Shown here: one piece after another, positions 1 through 18,313 of the stretch
How positions within the stretch are numbered: the first letter of the stretch is position 1
Layout: every line of letters starts with the position of its first letter
NCBI GenBank assembly: GCA_015657535.1
Contig: JADHZB010001372.1
Span: 16,376 to 80,375, forward strand
DNA: 64,000 nt
Origin: Nephromyces sp. MM_2019
Taxonomy: Eukaryota; Apicomplexa; Aconoidasida; Nephromycida
Direction of reading: 5' to 3'
Notes under the pieces: generated by a model
Databases searched by the model: none
What the model saw: the letters and a program-made list of their open reading frames with translations, nothing else
What the model was told of the DNA's origin: nothing
Program-made: the position numbers and the translations under genes

Positions 1-763
1 GTGTACGACGTTGATGCTCTTGATTACTTTTATCTCATTTCATAAATTTGTCGGAGTTTTTTCTCAAGTATAATTCAAAACTGCATTTACATACTTTTCC
101 CTGGATGCGGGCATGTGATAATTTGGTTTTTTTTCAAAGAAAAAGTCTGCAGTTGACAAGGTTTAAACTTTTCATTTAGGAAGCAAAAACTCGATGGTAC
201 TCTTCACGAACACTGATTTGAGCTCATGATTACCCGGTTAATGGTACATGTAGAAACAGGCTTAGATGGTTTAAAACGGTGTTTCATAAGTCAGCACAAT
301 CAAATTCAGCATAATATCGGGTGAGTGGCGTGTATACGGGGTTGTGATATTGAAAAGAGATACTAGCGGTTGTTAAACACAAACAGCACCCATTAATTTT
401 TCATTTCAGCCGCAGTGGTCGTGTGTTATTTGTAGCTAATTCGCAATTATTTTGCTATTTATGATTTATATTTTAGTAGTCACACCGGGACTATACGCTT
501 TACGCCGCAAACTTTTTCTCGATGATAAAAATTTCGAGCTTCAAAAGACTCAATCATGAAATGTACAACTTTGGACTAATTTAAGAAAAATCCTTGCCCG
601 CAATCGGTAAATGGTTTACAAAAAAACCACTGGGATGAAAGAGAGAAAAACAATCTATAAAAATAGCAATAACTGGACTAATTTAAAACTTGTTTTTTCC
701 ATTCGTCCGAGGTGTGCATACAGATACTCGGAGAATACTTTTGCATTTCGAAAAAATGAAAAT

Positions 764-1020
764 TCTTGGCAAAAGAATTAATTTTATCCTTCTAAATGAT
801 TTGAGTGGAAAAAAGGACGTGCTTTTATGGGCGAATATTCTTATTTTGCTCCTATTCAAGTAACTCAATCCTTCTAAATGGTTCGGGTGGAAAAAAAAAA
901 AAACTTTTACAGGCTGAGTTTCTTTTTTTGCACATGTTCTTGGCAAAAGAATTATTTTGAGCCTTTTAAATTGCTGATTTGAGCGGAAGAAATAATAAAC
1001 ACTCAGGCTGAGTTTCTTAT
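764..1020. repeat. Imperfect local duplication
   Basis: The phrase CTTGGCAAAAGAATTA occurs at about 764 and again at about 940. The string TCCTTCTAAATG followed by a GTGGAAAAA-like end occurs at about 788 and 870. AGGCTGAGTTTCTT occurs at about 912 and 1005. The pieces look like two to three diverged copies of one segment of 80-170 bp. It has no coding potential and no terminal inverted repeats that I can see. Confidence 0.6.
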
Positions 1021-2426
1021 TTCTCTTGGCGTATGTATGTTTGAGTACTGCATATGGTCCCCTCGGTATTGAAACTACGGTGAAAGAAATAGGAATTATC
1101 GTATATGATAGCTTGTGCCTTGCTCTGTCTCAAAGATTTTACGGTGTCGCGCATGGTACTTGGGAGCAACTTGAACAAATTTTGAGGTCTTTTTTTGTGT
1201 ACTAAGCAGCAAGCCTATGTATGTTTGGGATAGCATAGTAACAAGTCCCATACGGCTTATGGTGCAAACATGACATTCGCATTAAAGATTAAAAATAAAA
1301 CCTAGAAAGCATAATCAATGAGAGCCACAATCAGCGTAGTGCTGTTCATTATTTTTTTCCTACATCTAAAATCGTTAAGCTGTAACGGTAGAACGACAAC
1401 AGTCTCAGAAAGGTCGCGTAATATACATGCTAATAGTAATTTTTGCCGCACAGGTGGTGCTGTCGCGCAGCAGCCATCTTTAAAAGTAACACACAGATGC
1501 GTAGAGGGATGTCGCTTGGTTGCGCCTTTGTAGAGCTTAAGTACCACATTGTTTCTGTGCTATAAATAGCATTAAGTCTACATATATTCCAATATGATGA
1601 AAACTTGAATATATGGCATAAAAGAAAAAGTGAAGTGAAAGTAAAAGAACGGTAACATGCCTGCTTATGGTAAATATGAAGGCAAGCATGGATTCTCGCA
1701 TAAAAGATTTTTTAGCATTCATTCCGTCAATTTTTTCGTACTTACGATTTCATGAAAAAATTCAAGATGCTTAGCGTTATGTTTTACTATAATGATGTTC
1801 ATTGAAAGTATCATTCCCCACCCTTGATCAAGCATCGCAGTTGATAGGAAGCCTTTGCTTTTAGTGCACTTTCGAAGTAGACTATGCTAAACGACCTACA
1901 GTAACAAAATCCTTTACCAATTTCTTCTATTTTGCGCAGTTACTTCTGTTTTTTAGTCTTGTCTGATTATTTATTTCATGCATTGAAAACTTTGTGCAAC
2001 AGGATATCGACCAAATTCACTATAATTTTTTTCGGGCATTTTGGCAACAATCTTTCCTAGTGTTCATAAATCGCCAGTAACTACTTTACAAAACTCGTGA
2101 GCTACAAGTTACACTGGAAATAATAAAATGCAGAACCAATCTCAAGCAGTCATCCGGCAGAAGCATAGCAAAAACTCACTCAGTTTTCATCTCTGGCGAG
2201 ATCAATCTGCTATATGGATACCTACACAAGAGTAAATATAAATGTGAAATAACTTGCATGTCCTCCTAGCCTTTTCTGGTACCACCATCTTGTTCTAGTG
2301 TCTTCCTCAAAGGATAGAAACTTCAATCTATAGCACATTTCACTTGCTAGAAATTTTCAGGTTATGTAGAGCTTCCCTTGATTTCGTCTCGCTGCTTTGT
2401 ATATCATTGTGGGGTGTAATGTATGC

Positions 2427-2551
2427 CTCCATCATGCTTTTTTTGTTTCAAACTAAACCAAACTAGTACCACTAGTTTTGTATAGCTCCATCATACTAAC
2501 CCTTCATATGCGATATAATAAACCTACTACTACCACTTATACCTCCATCAT
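2427..2551 (+). promoter_or_regulatory. CTCCATCAT motif, three copies at about 58-bp spacing
   Basis: CTCCATCAT occurs exactly at 2427-2435, 2486-2494 and 2543-2551, so the spacing is 59 and 57 bp. The last two copies continue as ATAC and then a C-rich stretch followed by CAT. A short palindrome (AACTAGT, 3-nt spacer, ACTAGTT, 2461-2477) lies between copies one and two. The block is about 1.5 kb upstream of the first aspartokinase exon I can place. It could be an upstream control element or the remnant of a tandem repeat; no factor is known to me for this motif. Confidence 0.3.
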
Positions 2552-3280
2552 ACTCCCCCCTCATGGACCATTGAATCACCCTACTTCCGTCAGGTTGAGT
2601 ACCGTCGTTCTCGTCCTTGAATCAAAAGAGCGGACACTTCCCCCTCGCAGGTGAATTCCGCGGGCACGAGCCCATTCGACAACCTTCAGCATCTTCAATT
2701 CCACGTTCTTTCAACTGCAGCCGCACACGAACGACCCTGCGCTTCGTGGCAACGCTGAATCAACCTTTCCTCTCTTTCCTAGGAATGCTGCTTCAAGCTG
2801 AAATCCTGCAAAGGCGTCTATTTTAGCGTCCCATACCGTTTGTAAACAGTTTTTATCTGAAGTAGCTAGGACTGTATGCGCATTCCCTGCTAAAGGAGGA
2901 GGAGGTATATTCTGAAGCCTCTGAAGTGAATGGTCCACTATTTTTCCCCCTATGTGGATGTTTTTGTATGTTTTTTTTGCGGTTTTATTGCCAGGTCCGG
3001 GTTCGGAAAGGTTTTTCTATTCACTGAAAAATGAAGGTAAGTGATGGATAGAAGCGATGTGCGGTAAGATTATGAGGCCTTGTCAGGAGATTATTCTGGG
3101 AGGGTTCGTTCATGTGAACGTGGCTCTTTTATGGCTTTCTGCCCTCCCAGATTTTATGTATAAAGCTTTTTTGGTGATTTTTATTTTGCTTCCTTTTCTT
3201 CAAAAGAGGGCTAGAAAAAATGACTTTTATCGTTTTCTAGGATGTTGAAGGCGTCTTGTCTATACTTAAGGAGGGCGAGT

Positions 3281-3412
3281 GAGTTACTTGCTTTTATTGC
3301 TAGTTTATGTTTATTCTCTATACTTAATGGGTAGTGACTCTGTTTTGTTGCTATTTTTACCTCTATATTTATTAGGGAGTGACTTACTTGCTTTTGTTGC
3401 TAGTATGTCTTT
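3281..3412. repeat. Three imperfect copies of a ~50-bp unit
   Basis: Segments beginning AGTGA, with a TTGCTTTTNTTGCTAG-like core and a TATTTAN-GGG-like end, occur at about 3281, 3332 and 3378. The middle copy is the most diverged. It causes overlapping short open frames with similar Leu-rich translations, which I regard as artefacts. Confidence 0.45.
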
Positions 3413-4063
3413 TAAAGAGCATTTCGGATCATTTTGTAAGAAATCCGTTGCATGCGCAAGTGATAATCTGTAAACCGTACTTTTTCTCGACTTTCGAATG
3501 GACTGTGCCTTCTCTAGCCAGTGATAAGGCTTGGCGCACCTCGTTCGCTTTAGAAACTTCCCTTTTACTATTTTTGATAAAGTCCCTGCTGTTTGCCTCA
3601 GCGATATCCCTCTTTAGATGTTGTTGCATGCCTAACTTGTTTCAGAGTTTAAAAAAGGCGTGGTGATGTCCGCTTCTTCACTGAAAAGAAGGCAGCCAAC
3701 TATGCGAGTTTGTGTCAAGAGTATCGTTAAAACAATGAAACTTTTATGTTTTGCATTGATGTTCCATCTCATTCTCAAAGTGAAAATTATGCGAACTTTC
3801 CTCCTCATGAAAGCTCATCCACTTTGTGTAAAGCTGAAAGAAATTGAATAGAAGGCTTGGTTTCTTATTACTTTTGAAATAAAAAAGGATTTCTTGACTC
3901 AAAAAGAAGTTTGGTTGTCAATGAATAAACTTTGGCTGAAAGAGAGTCTCACACTTTGAAGTAGCTCATCAGAATTTCAAATCTTTTTGATGTTTTTTTC
4001 TTTTGCTCCTCCCCTTCATCTCCATATGCGCGGCACACTAAGTTATCTGGTTGTTGATTGCAG

Positions 4064-12338
<8,275 letters not shown>

Positions 12339-13032
12339 AAGCATTCAGATTCGCTTATTGGCCACGTTGCAGATTTTTTCTGTAATGTTGTTACTCACAC
12401 ACACGCACATAAACACACAGCCTCAAGCAGTGCTACCTCCTTACTCCTACTTTGATCTTTCATATCTTCTCACTATTTCTAGCTGCGTGTAACATGTTAT
12501 CAGCTATGAATTTCATTCCTTATGCAGCTAGTATATATATTTATATTAGCGTTTCAAGCTCACATCGCCTTTTCTTGCACGGAATTTCACCTTTCTAAGT
12601 TATTCTTGTGTGGTTCTTGGCTTTGCTATTTATGCATGCCTACATCTCTTTCTAACTTCGATGAGGCTTTTGCCTTTAACTGCTGATATCGTATTTGTCG
12701 CTCCTCTTTGCATACGTGGAGCTATGAGAATCTGTGTGTGTTGTTTTTTTCTACCATTTTCCGCACAAATTCGTTGGTAGAAAAATTGCACTCTGCTAAT
12801 CTCGAAAAGTCATATATTGTAGCATCCCCAAAGATTCATTATTAATAGCTTGTTTTTAGAGTATTCTATGTTACCAGAAGTTTGGAATTTTATACCATGG
12901 CTTCTCTCAGATACTGGGGTGATTTTTTGATGCACAGATGATGATGTTGATATTGCCTGTGTATATTCTGAAATTGCTCATAAAATTGTACTGCTATGTG
13001 TGTTATTGACTTGGATTTGTATTTCTATACAA

Positions 13033-13125
13033 GGACTACGCCCAGTAAGTGATTGTTTGTGGTGTAGTCCACTCAAAGAGTGCCTAAATTCCTACCTTGG
13101 CGGCGTTGGGTAAATTTTTTATGGA
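13033..13125 (+). ncRNA. Candidate structured small RNA with splice-donor loop and Sm-like site
   Basis: GGACTACGCC (13033-13042) pairs with GGTGTAGTCC (13061-13070) as a 10-bp stem with one G-U pair. The loop begins CAGTAAGT, so GTAAGT, a perfect 5' splice-site sequence, sits at 13045-13050. Next comes a small ACTC-AAA-GAGT hairpin (13071-13081), then TACC/GGTA arms (13093-13112), then AAATTTTTTATGG (about 13112-13124), which resembles an Sm-protein binding site. A splice donor in the first stem-loop followed by an Sm site is the layout of spliced-leader RNAs. It does not match a spliced-leader or U snRNA sequence I know, so chance is a real alternative. Confidence 0.2.
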
Positions 13126-13745
13126 ATTTCGGGTTTTTATGAATGCATAGCAGCTGAAATAGTCGCACCGTAAAGTTTTGGATTCTCTGTTGGAATTTTC
13201 TGCCTTTTGCGTGGTGAAACTGTCAATTGTTTTACATGAAAATCAATAAGATTTTTGTTTATCGCAAGTAGCCGCATCATGCTGGTGTGCTAAATTGATA
13301 TACGTTATTTGTATGATATTTTGAATATTTTGCGTGATTTTACACTTTTAGATGATTTGGGATATTTCTGTGATGATTTGATTATTTTGCTTGGCTATAC
13401 ACTTTTTTTGCTTAATGCTACGACAAAAGCAGTTCCCGCGCGCTGCTGTGCGAATTTTGGCTTCCCCTGCTTAGCATAGAAGTAATTGAAGGCAGAATGT
13501 TTGCTTCGTGCTTAAAAATTAGCGTGGTAGTTTTGTGTATTCTGAAAGGCAGGCATTGGAATTATGTTTGCCTGCGAATGATTTCGACTTGGTTCCAAGT
13601 TTTTGATACTGTTTACCGCGTCTTCTGCTTAGTTAGTATTAGCAGTCATGATTCCACCAGCACTAAGTTGTTGGATAGACTGTGACCCGGTGCAATCACA
13701 GTTTTCCTTTTCCTGATGTCTAATTTATTTTAACGAAATTTTGTA

Positions 13746-14096
13746 ATGTACTGCTGTCTCTTTATGCTTTCCCTGAGCTTGGAAAGTTTCCTTATTAATT
13801 TCGTTAGAGTTATGAGATTTACTCTACTGCAATTTGATTGTTTTCAGTCTTACTCTTTACGTAGTGAGGCTAAGCCGTTTCTTTTATTCCCTAACTGTCA
13901 AATGCAAATTCGCTTATTACTTGTCTTGTTGCATATTGCGTGGCCGCAGAGTGGCTACACAGTAAACTTGGGCTTTACGTATTACTTTAGTAATTCTTGG
14001 GGAGTTTTTACCGTTGTTGCTTCTGGTACGGCATCTATTTGCTTTATTATGTCCCTTCTTTTGTGCAGTATTCTCCAATTATTGAGAGAAAGCTGA
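13746..14096 (+). CDS. Possible membrane-protein coding segment
   Basis: An open frame of 116 codons ends in TGA. Its last part (from about 13950, directly after a GCAG that could be an acceptor) reads like a real membrane segment: SGYTVNLGFTYYFSNSWGVF followed by about 25 hydrophobic residues and a basic tail. The first half is also hydrophobic. The next 500 bp hold further hydrophobic open frames in other frames that might be exons of the same gene. I recognise no family. T-richness of the + strand agrees with rightward transcription. A chance open frame in T-rich DNA, which naturally encodes Phe and Leu, is the main alternative. Confidence 0.22.
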   Translation: MYCCLFMLSLSLESFLINFVRVMRFTLLQFDCFQSYSLRSEAKPFLLFPNCQMQIRLLLVLLHIAWPQSGYTVNLGFTYYFSNSWGVFTVVASGTASICFIMSLLLCSILQLLRES

Positions 14097-17000
14097 TTTT
14101 GTTTGGCGTGTTCTGATTGAATACCTTGCAATTTCTTTTTTCTGCGGTTCCACGCAGCTACTCTATTGAAACTTTATCTTATTCAGAAAATATGCGATTA
14201 ATAAATGGATATCTACCTCCTACTGGCATGCAACGTGCTGCTATGGCAGCTTCTTTCTCGCTACTTAATTAAAAGTGGGATTTTATTTGGTGTCTCATGC
14301 TCAGCAATATGCATGATTGCTCTATATCTTGGTGGAGGAAAATCGAGTTCATATATTTCCAGTTTATATTGGCTACGGGCGTTATTGTGGCATCTGTTTT
14401 TTGTGGTACTTCCGATATCTTTTTCTTGCGCTAATGGGAGCTCTCCCTCTTCTCCTTGCAAAGACGCCATTTTTTGTCGCACGGCAAAAATCATGGAAAA
14501 ATTGCAGTAGTTTGACGTTAAGACCTTAGGGTTATAAAGACATTTGAAGACGATAAACGTAGTTAGAAGTTTTCCCACTGGGGTTAGCTTAGCTGAATAT
14601 ACCAGAATTTTGCTTTGGGCATGCACTGCAATGAAATGGCATCGTTTCAATCTCGGAGTTGTTATTGTAGATCGGATCGTGAGTAGTTTCCTTTTCCGAT
14701 CTGATATTTTTGCTAGTACTATAATGGCATACTAGTATTAAAGGATGAAGCTTGGTTTTATTACTCCCTCAAGGGTAATTTGCTGTCATTTACCGAGATA
14801 GCTGCCGTGTTTGGATCTTCCTGCCTATTGAGACATGTCATTATACCCTTGAAATACTATGCATACATATCTTAAAACATTACAAATCGTTATATTGGCA
14901 TATGCAAAAGGATATGATTGAGGGCTTCACAACATTCTGAGTTTTTCCCGCTTTTTATGGCGGTATATTTTCCTTGCGGTGCTGCGGCCAAAATACGTCT
15001 TTTGCTCCGCACATGAGTCGTTTTCACTGTAGGAGTGAGCAAGTAAGTATCTTGACATAGTTTTTTTTCCTGTTTGTGCGAGTAGCACTCTCCTATTTTT
15101 CCTAATTCTATCGGCGATCAGCCTATGCAATGGGTGCAAAAAGTTTGCTAGTGTTAGAGCTGAATCAAGTACTAGTGGAATAAATGTCTAAAGTTTATTG
15201 GGTGGTGCAGATTAACTCATTTCATTGACTCTCGTACAAGCAGCCTTTGAAAAATGTTTTGATGTAGCATTTTAAGCTAAGTGGGCTATCCTAGCTCATT
15301 TGCGTTTGTCTACAAACAGCAGACCCTGCTATGCTAACCGTACTATAGGAAGTTACCTTCAGCGACTTTATACACTATTTTTGGGCCTCTCACTAGGCTT
15401 CATGGCACAACAGGTTTGAGGCCGCTTAATTTCTTTTACTCCGTAATATAACTCAGTCGACAAATATGGGCTTATGTACCGTAGAACTTGTAAGGAGCAC
15501 GTGAAAATGATATTGATTAGCCGTGTTTGCGGAATCCACTTTTTCGAGTCCGAGAGCTTAACCCACTATTTTTAGGCGATTATCGAACAAATCGGTATAC
15601 CCACCCGTTTAGTATGCAGCATAAAAGCTAAGAAATTGCAATGAAGCAGCCATAGTTCAATATATCGATATTTTCATGCTTTTGTTGAAAGCAGTCACAT
15701 TTAAACTATTAACGGTCCTCTCTTTTTTTACAGGGGAAAGATATCGATACCATTCTTGCTGACTAAAATTTCTTCGGTGTTATTGAATGTGACGCTTCAT
15801 TAAGGAAGCTCGGCCGAACGCATTTATTCGCAAAAATGCAGTATCGGAGGAGAGTTAACGATGCATACGAATTGCGTGTACTGCCACGCTACGTATTGTG
15901 TAAGAGCACGGCAAATAAAGATAAATAATACATCTCCCCCCCCGATGATTTCAAGATGAGGTGCGAAATCAATATGAAGAGTGACGGCGGCAACATTTTG
16001 TTGCTTTAAATTTACAGAGACTGATAAATATGGATTCCTGTTGCAACTTTATTGTTTTTAAGTTTAGAAACAGTGTGCCCGGCTATACTGACATGGTATG
16101 CATAGCATCAACTTGGCTCCGTATAAGCTGGGACCACGTAAAACACCCGACAGCTCTCAACCTGAGGGAGTGTAACGTAGTCATATTGTATCTAATGTTG
16201 AAATTATGATGATGCTTTTGAAGACCGAGCATGCAATCACCAGTAGCGACCCTCCGTGCTTTTTATATCAAACCAGACGATAGCATTCCAAATGTCTAAA
16301 TTCGTATGTTTAAACGCCAACAAAAATACAACGAAAGCTTTTGCACGTGCAAGCACACACACTTATCAATACAAGATGCACCGAATTGGTGACGCATTCT
16401 ATCCCTGGAAATCCACATGCATATAGCCTTTACAACAGAGGGGACAATAGAAACATATAATGATACTCTAACATGCCAGATCTTGTAACCTATAAAAGTT
16501 CAGTTTGCACATAATAAGCGGGGTAAATTTGATAAAAGACTTATTTTGCTGTAAAATTAACAATCCTTTTATAGACAGAAACCATAGATGCCATCGCAAA
16601 GGCATGAACCTACTAAGTTAGGCATCAATGAAACAAGCTTACAGCGTTAAGAGAGACTACTATGCACGCCCATGGATTCACTTCAAGATCTTCAGGTATA
16701 GCTAAAAAAATATGCAACAGATCATTTTATATAGCAGATGTATTATGTGACTTTAAATAAAAAATCAACAGTGTGGAGAACATAAAATTCTGGGTATTTT
16801 CACAAGCTCTTCACTTAGAAGTGTTCGTTTAATATGAATTTTTTGTTGCTTTATATGGAAAGCCCCAGCTGAGTGCAAATTTTAACGCAGAAGAAGTGGG
16901 ATTCGGCAGCAAGCAGGGAGCCCGTCGAGCGCCAGCATCATCGAAATTACAAGTGAGTTTTGCAATTTTCTCCATTTATAACTAGGTGAAGTGTTTTTGT

Positions 17001-18093
17001 ATGTCAATGCATTAATTTTCTTGTTATGCTACAAAAAAAATTCAAAGCTATATTGTTTCCGTGTCAACCAATTCTTCACCTGCCCAAGTTAAAAATCGTA
17101 GCATTATTGTATTCATGCAAGAAATTTCCACATATTTGTATGTACGGAAACTTAGCGCGCTCTTTTAAGAGTTTTCTTGGAGTCCCGCTTCTCATAAAAA
17201 GATTTCCTCGAAATTGGTTCGCGAATTTTTTTCGAGAGATGCTTTCAATGTATACGAGCCTCACGTAATAATTATAAACATCCATGAAATTTAGGACTTA
17301 AAATATTAACCATATAACAAGGCATTTTGAATGCTCGCTATAATCGTAAACATTGACTTTCAGGAAGATGACGCTATCTTTTCGTAGCTTTAACACTTTT
17401 TACCTAGTATGGCAAATCCACTTCCAGAGCGATAGCTAAGGGCGTCACTAGCAGCCTAGTTTAGCAGTAAAATTATAGCACAAGAGTGCATTATAATTAT
17501 AGAAAAACTTTCAACACAATAATTTACAAAGGTAGCAGTTACTTTGATGACAGTTTGCGTTCTGGAATACTATAGCCAATACCACAAGGTACTAGCTTCC
17601 AACCCAAATAATTGCATATCAATGATAATCTGCCGCAGGATAAAAAATTGCTTGCATAGGCGATTTTTGCTGCGGGGCAGAGATGTCAATAAATGTGCGT
17701 TCAATCAGTGCTTCGCACACCCAAACTTGCATGATGTGAAAAAGGGGGCGCAAGCATACTTGCTGTTTAGGCTATTACTAACCTGTAAAACAGCCTTCAT
17801 CCGTATAGTGGAAAACTTTCTTTCTACTTTTAATTCCTTTGGTGCGACTACAAAAAGAATTCATAATACCATGAACAAGTAGTGCATACAGAAAAGGAAC
17901 TTATAGCTTCATTATGGTATTATATCTCTAAACGAAGCTATGTGCCATCCATAAATAGTGGCATAGGCATAGACGAGCTGGTCCAAATTAATATAAAGAG
18001 ATATGCAAAGCAATAGGAGTGAAGATAAAAATATATGATGAGTTTATGATTCGATTGCTTCCTTCATCTAGAGCTCAATAACCAGACTGCTGA

Positions 18094-18132
18094 GCGGCGA
18101 TAATTTTAGACTTGGATAATAATTATCGCCGC
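18094..18132. repeat. 12-bp perfect inverted repeat
   Basis: GCGGCGATAATT (18094-18105) and its exact complement AATTATCGCCGC (18121-18132) flank a 15-nt loop. The arms are GC-rich at the base in an otherwise AT-rich area. The hairpin lies about 180 bp beyond the proposed HUS1 stop on the transcribed side, so it could mark the 3' end of that transcript. Confidence 0.6.
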
Positions 18133-18313
18133 GAGACTTAGTTCCTATAATTAGTTAATCTTGCCATCTCTATCCCTCGAAAATTTATCTTTGAAATATG
18201 CAGAAAATTTTTTGTAGGCCTTATCTAGCAAATTTCATGACAAACAAAGGCAAGATAAGGCTATATAATCTCAAACGTGATTGGCCCTGACTAACACAGT
18301 CGGTGATGATCTT

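Larger units (their letters stand above)
1..4063. other. Upstream region without a secure gene
   Basis: I find no convincing gene here. Short open frames exist, but none has a recognisable domain or a phase-consistent chain of exons. At 2600-2830 the base composition is richer in GC and one + frame is open and rich in Ser, Arg and Pro, which would suit an organelle-targeting leader of the downstream aspartokinase; I could not connect it in frame. At 3660-3850 one + frame reads like protein but is broken by a TAA near 3730. Local duplications (760-1020, 3281-3410) and the CTCCATCAT motif are listed separately. Confidence 0.5.
12339..18313. other. Region between aspartokinase and HUS1, mostly unassigned
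   Basis: From 12339 to about 15200 the + strand is T-rich like the aspartokinase introns, so it may be transcribed rightward. From about 15700 it becomes A-rich on the + strand, like the introns of the leftward HUS1 gene. Short open frames at 13497-14735 overlap in several frames and could not be joined into one protein. A structured element at 13033-13125 and an inverted repeat at 18094-18132 are listed separately. A run of eight or nine C at about 15936 is the only other oddity. I found no tRNA or rRNA. Confidence 0.4.

Noticed and set aside
14261..14650. 129-residue minus-strand frame opposite hydrophobic plus-strand frames
   Set aside because: Strand skew points to rightward transcription and no family signal was seen.
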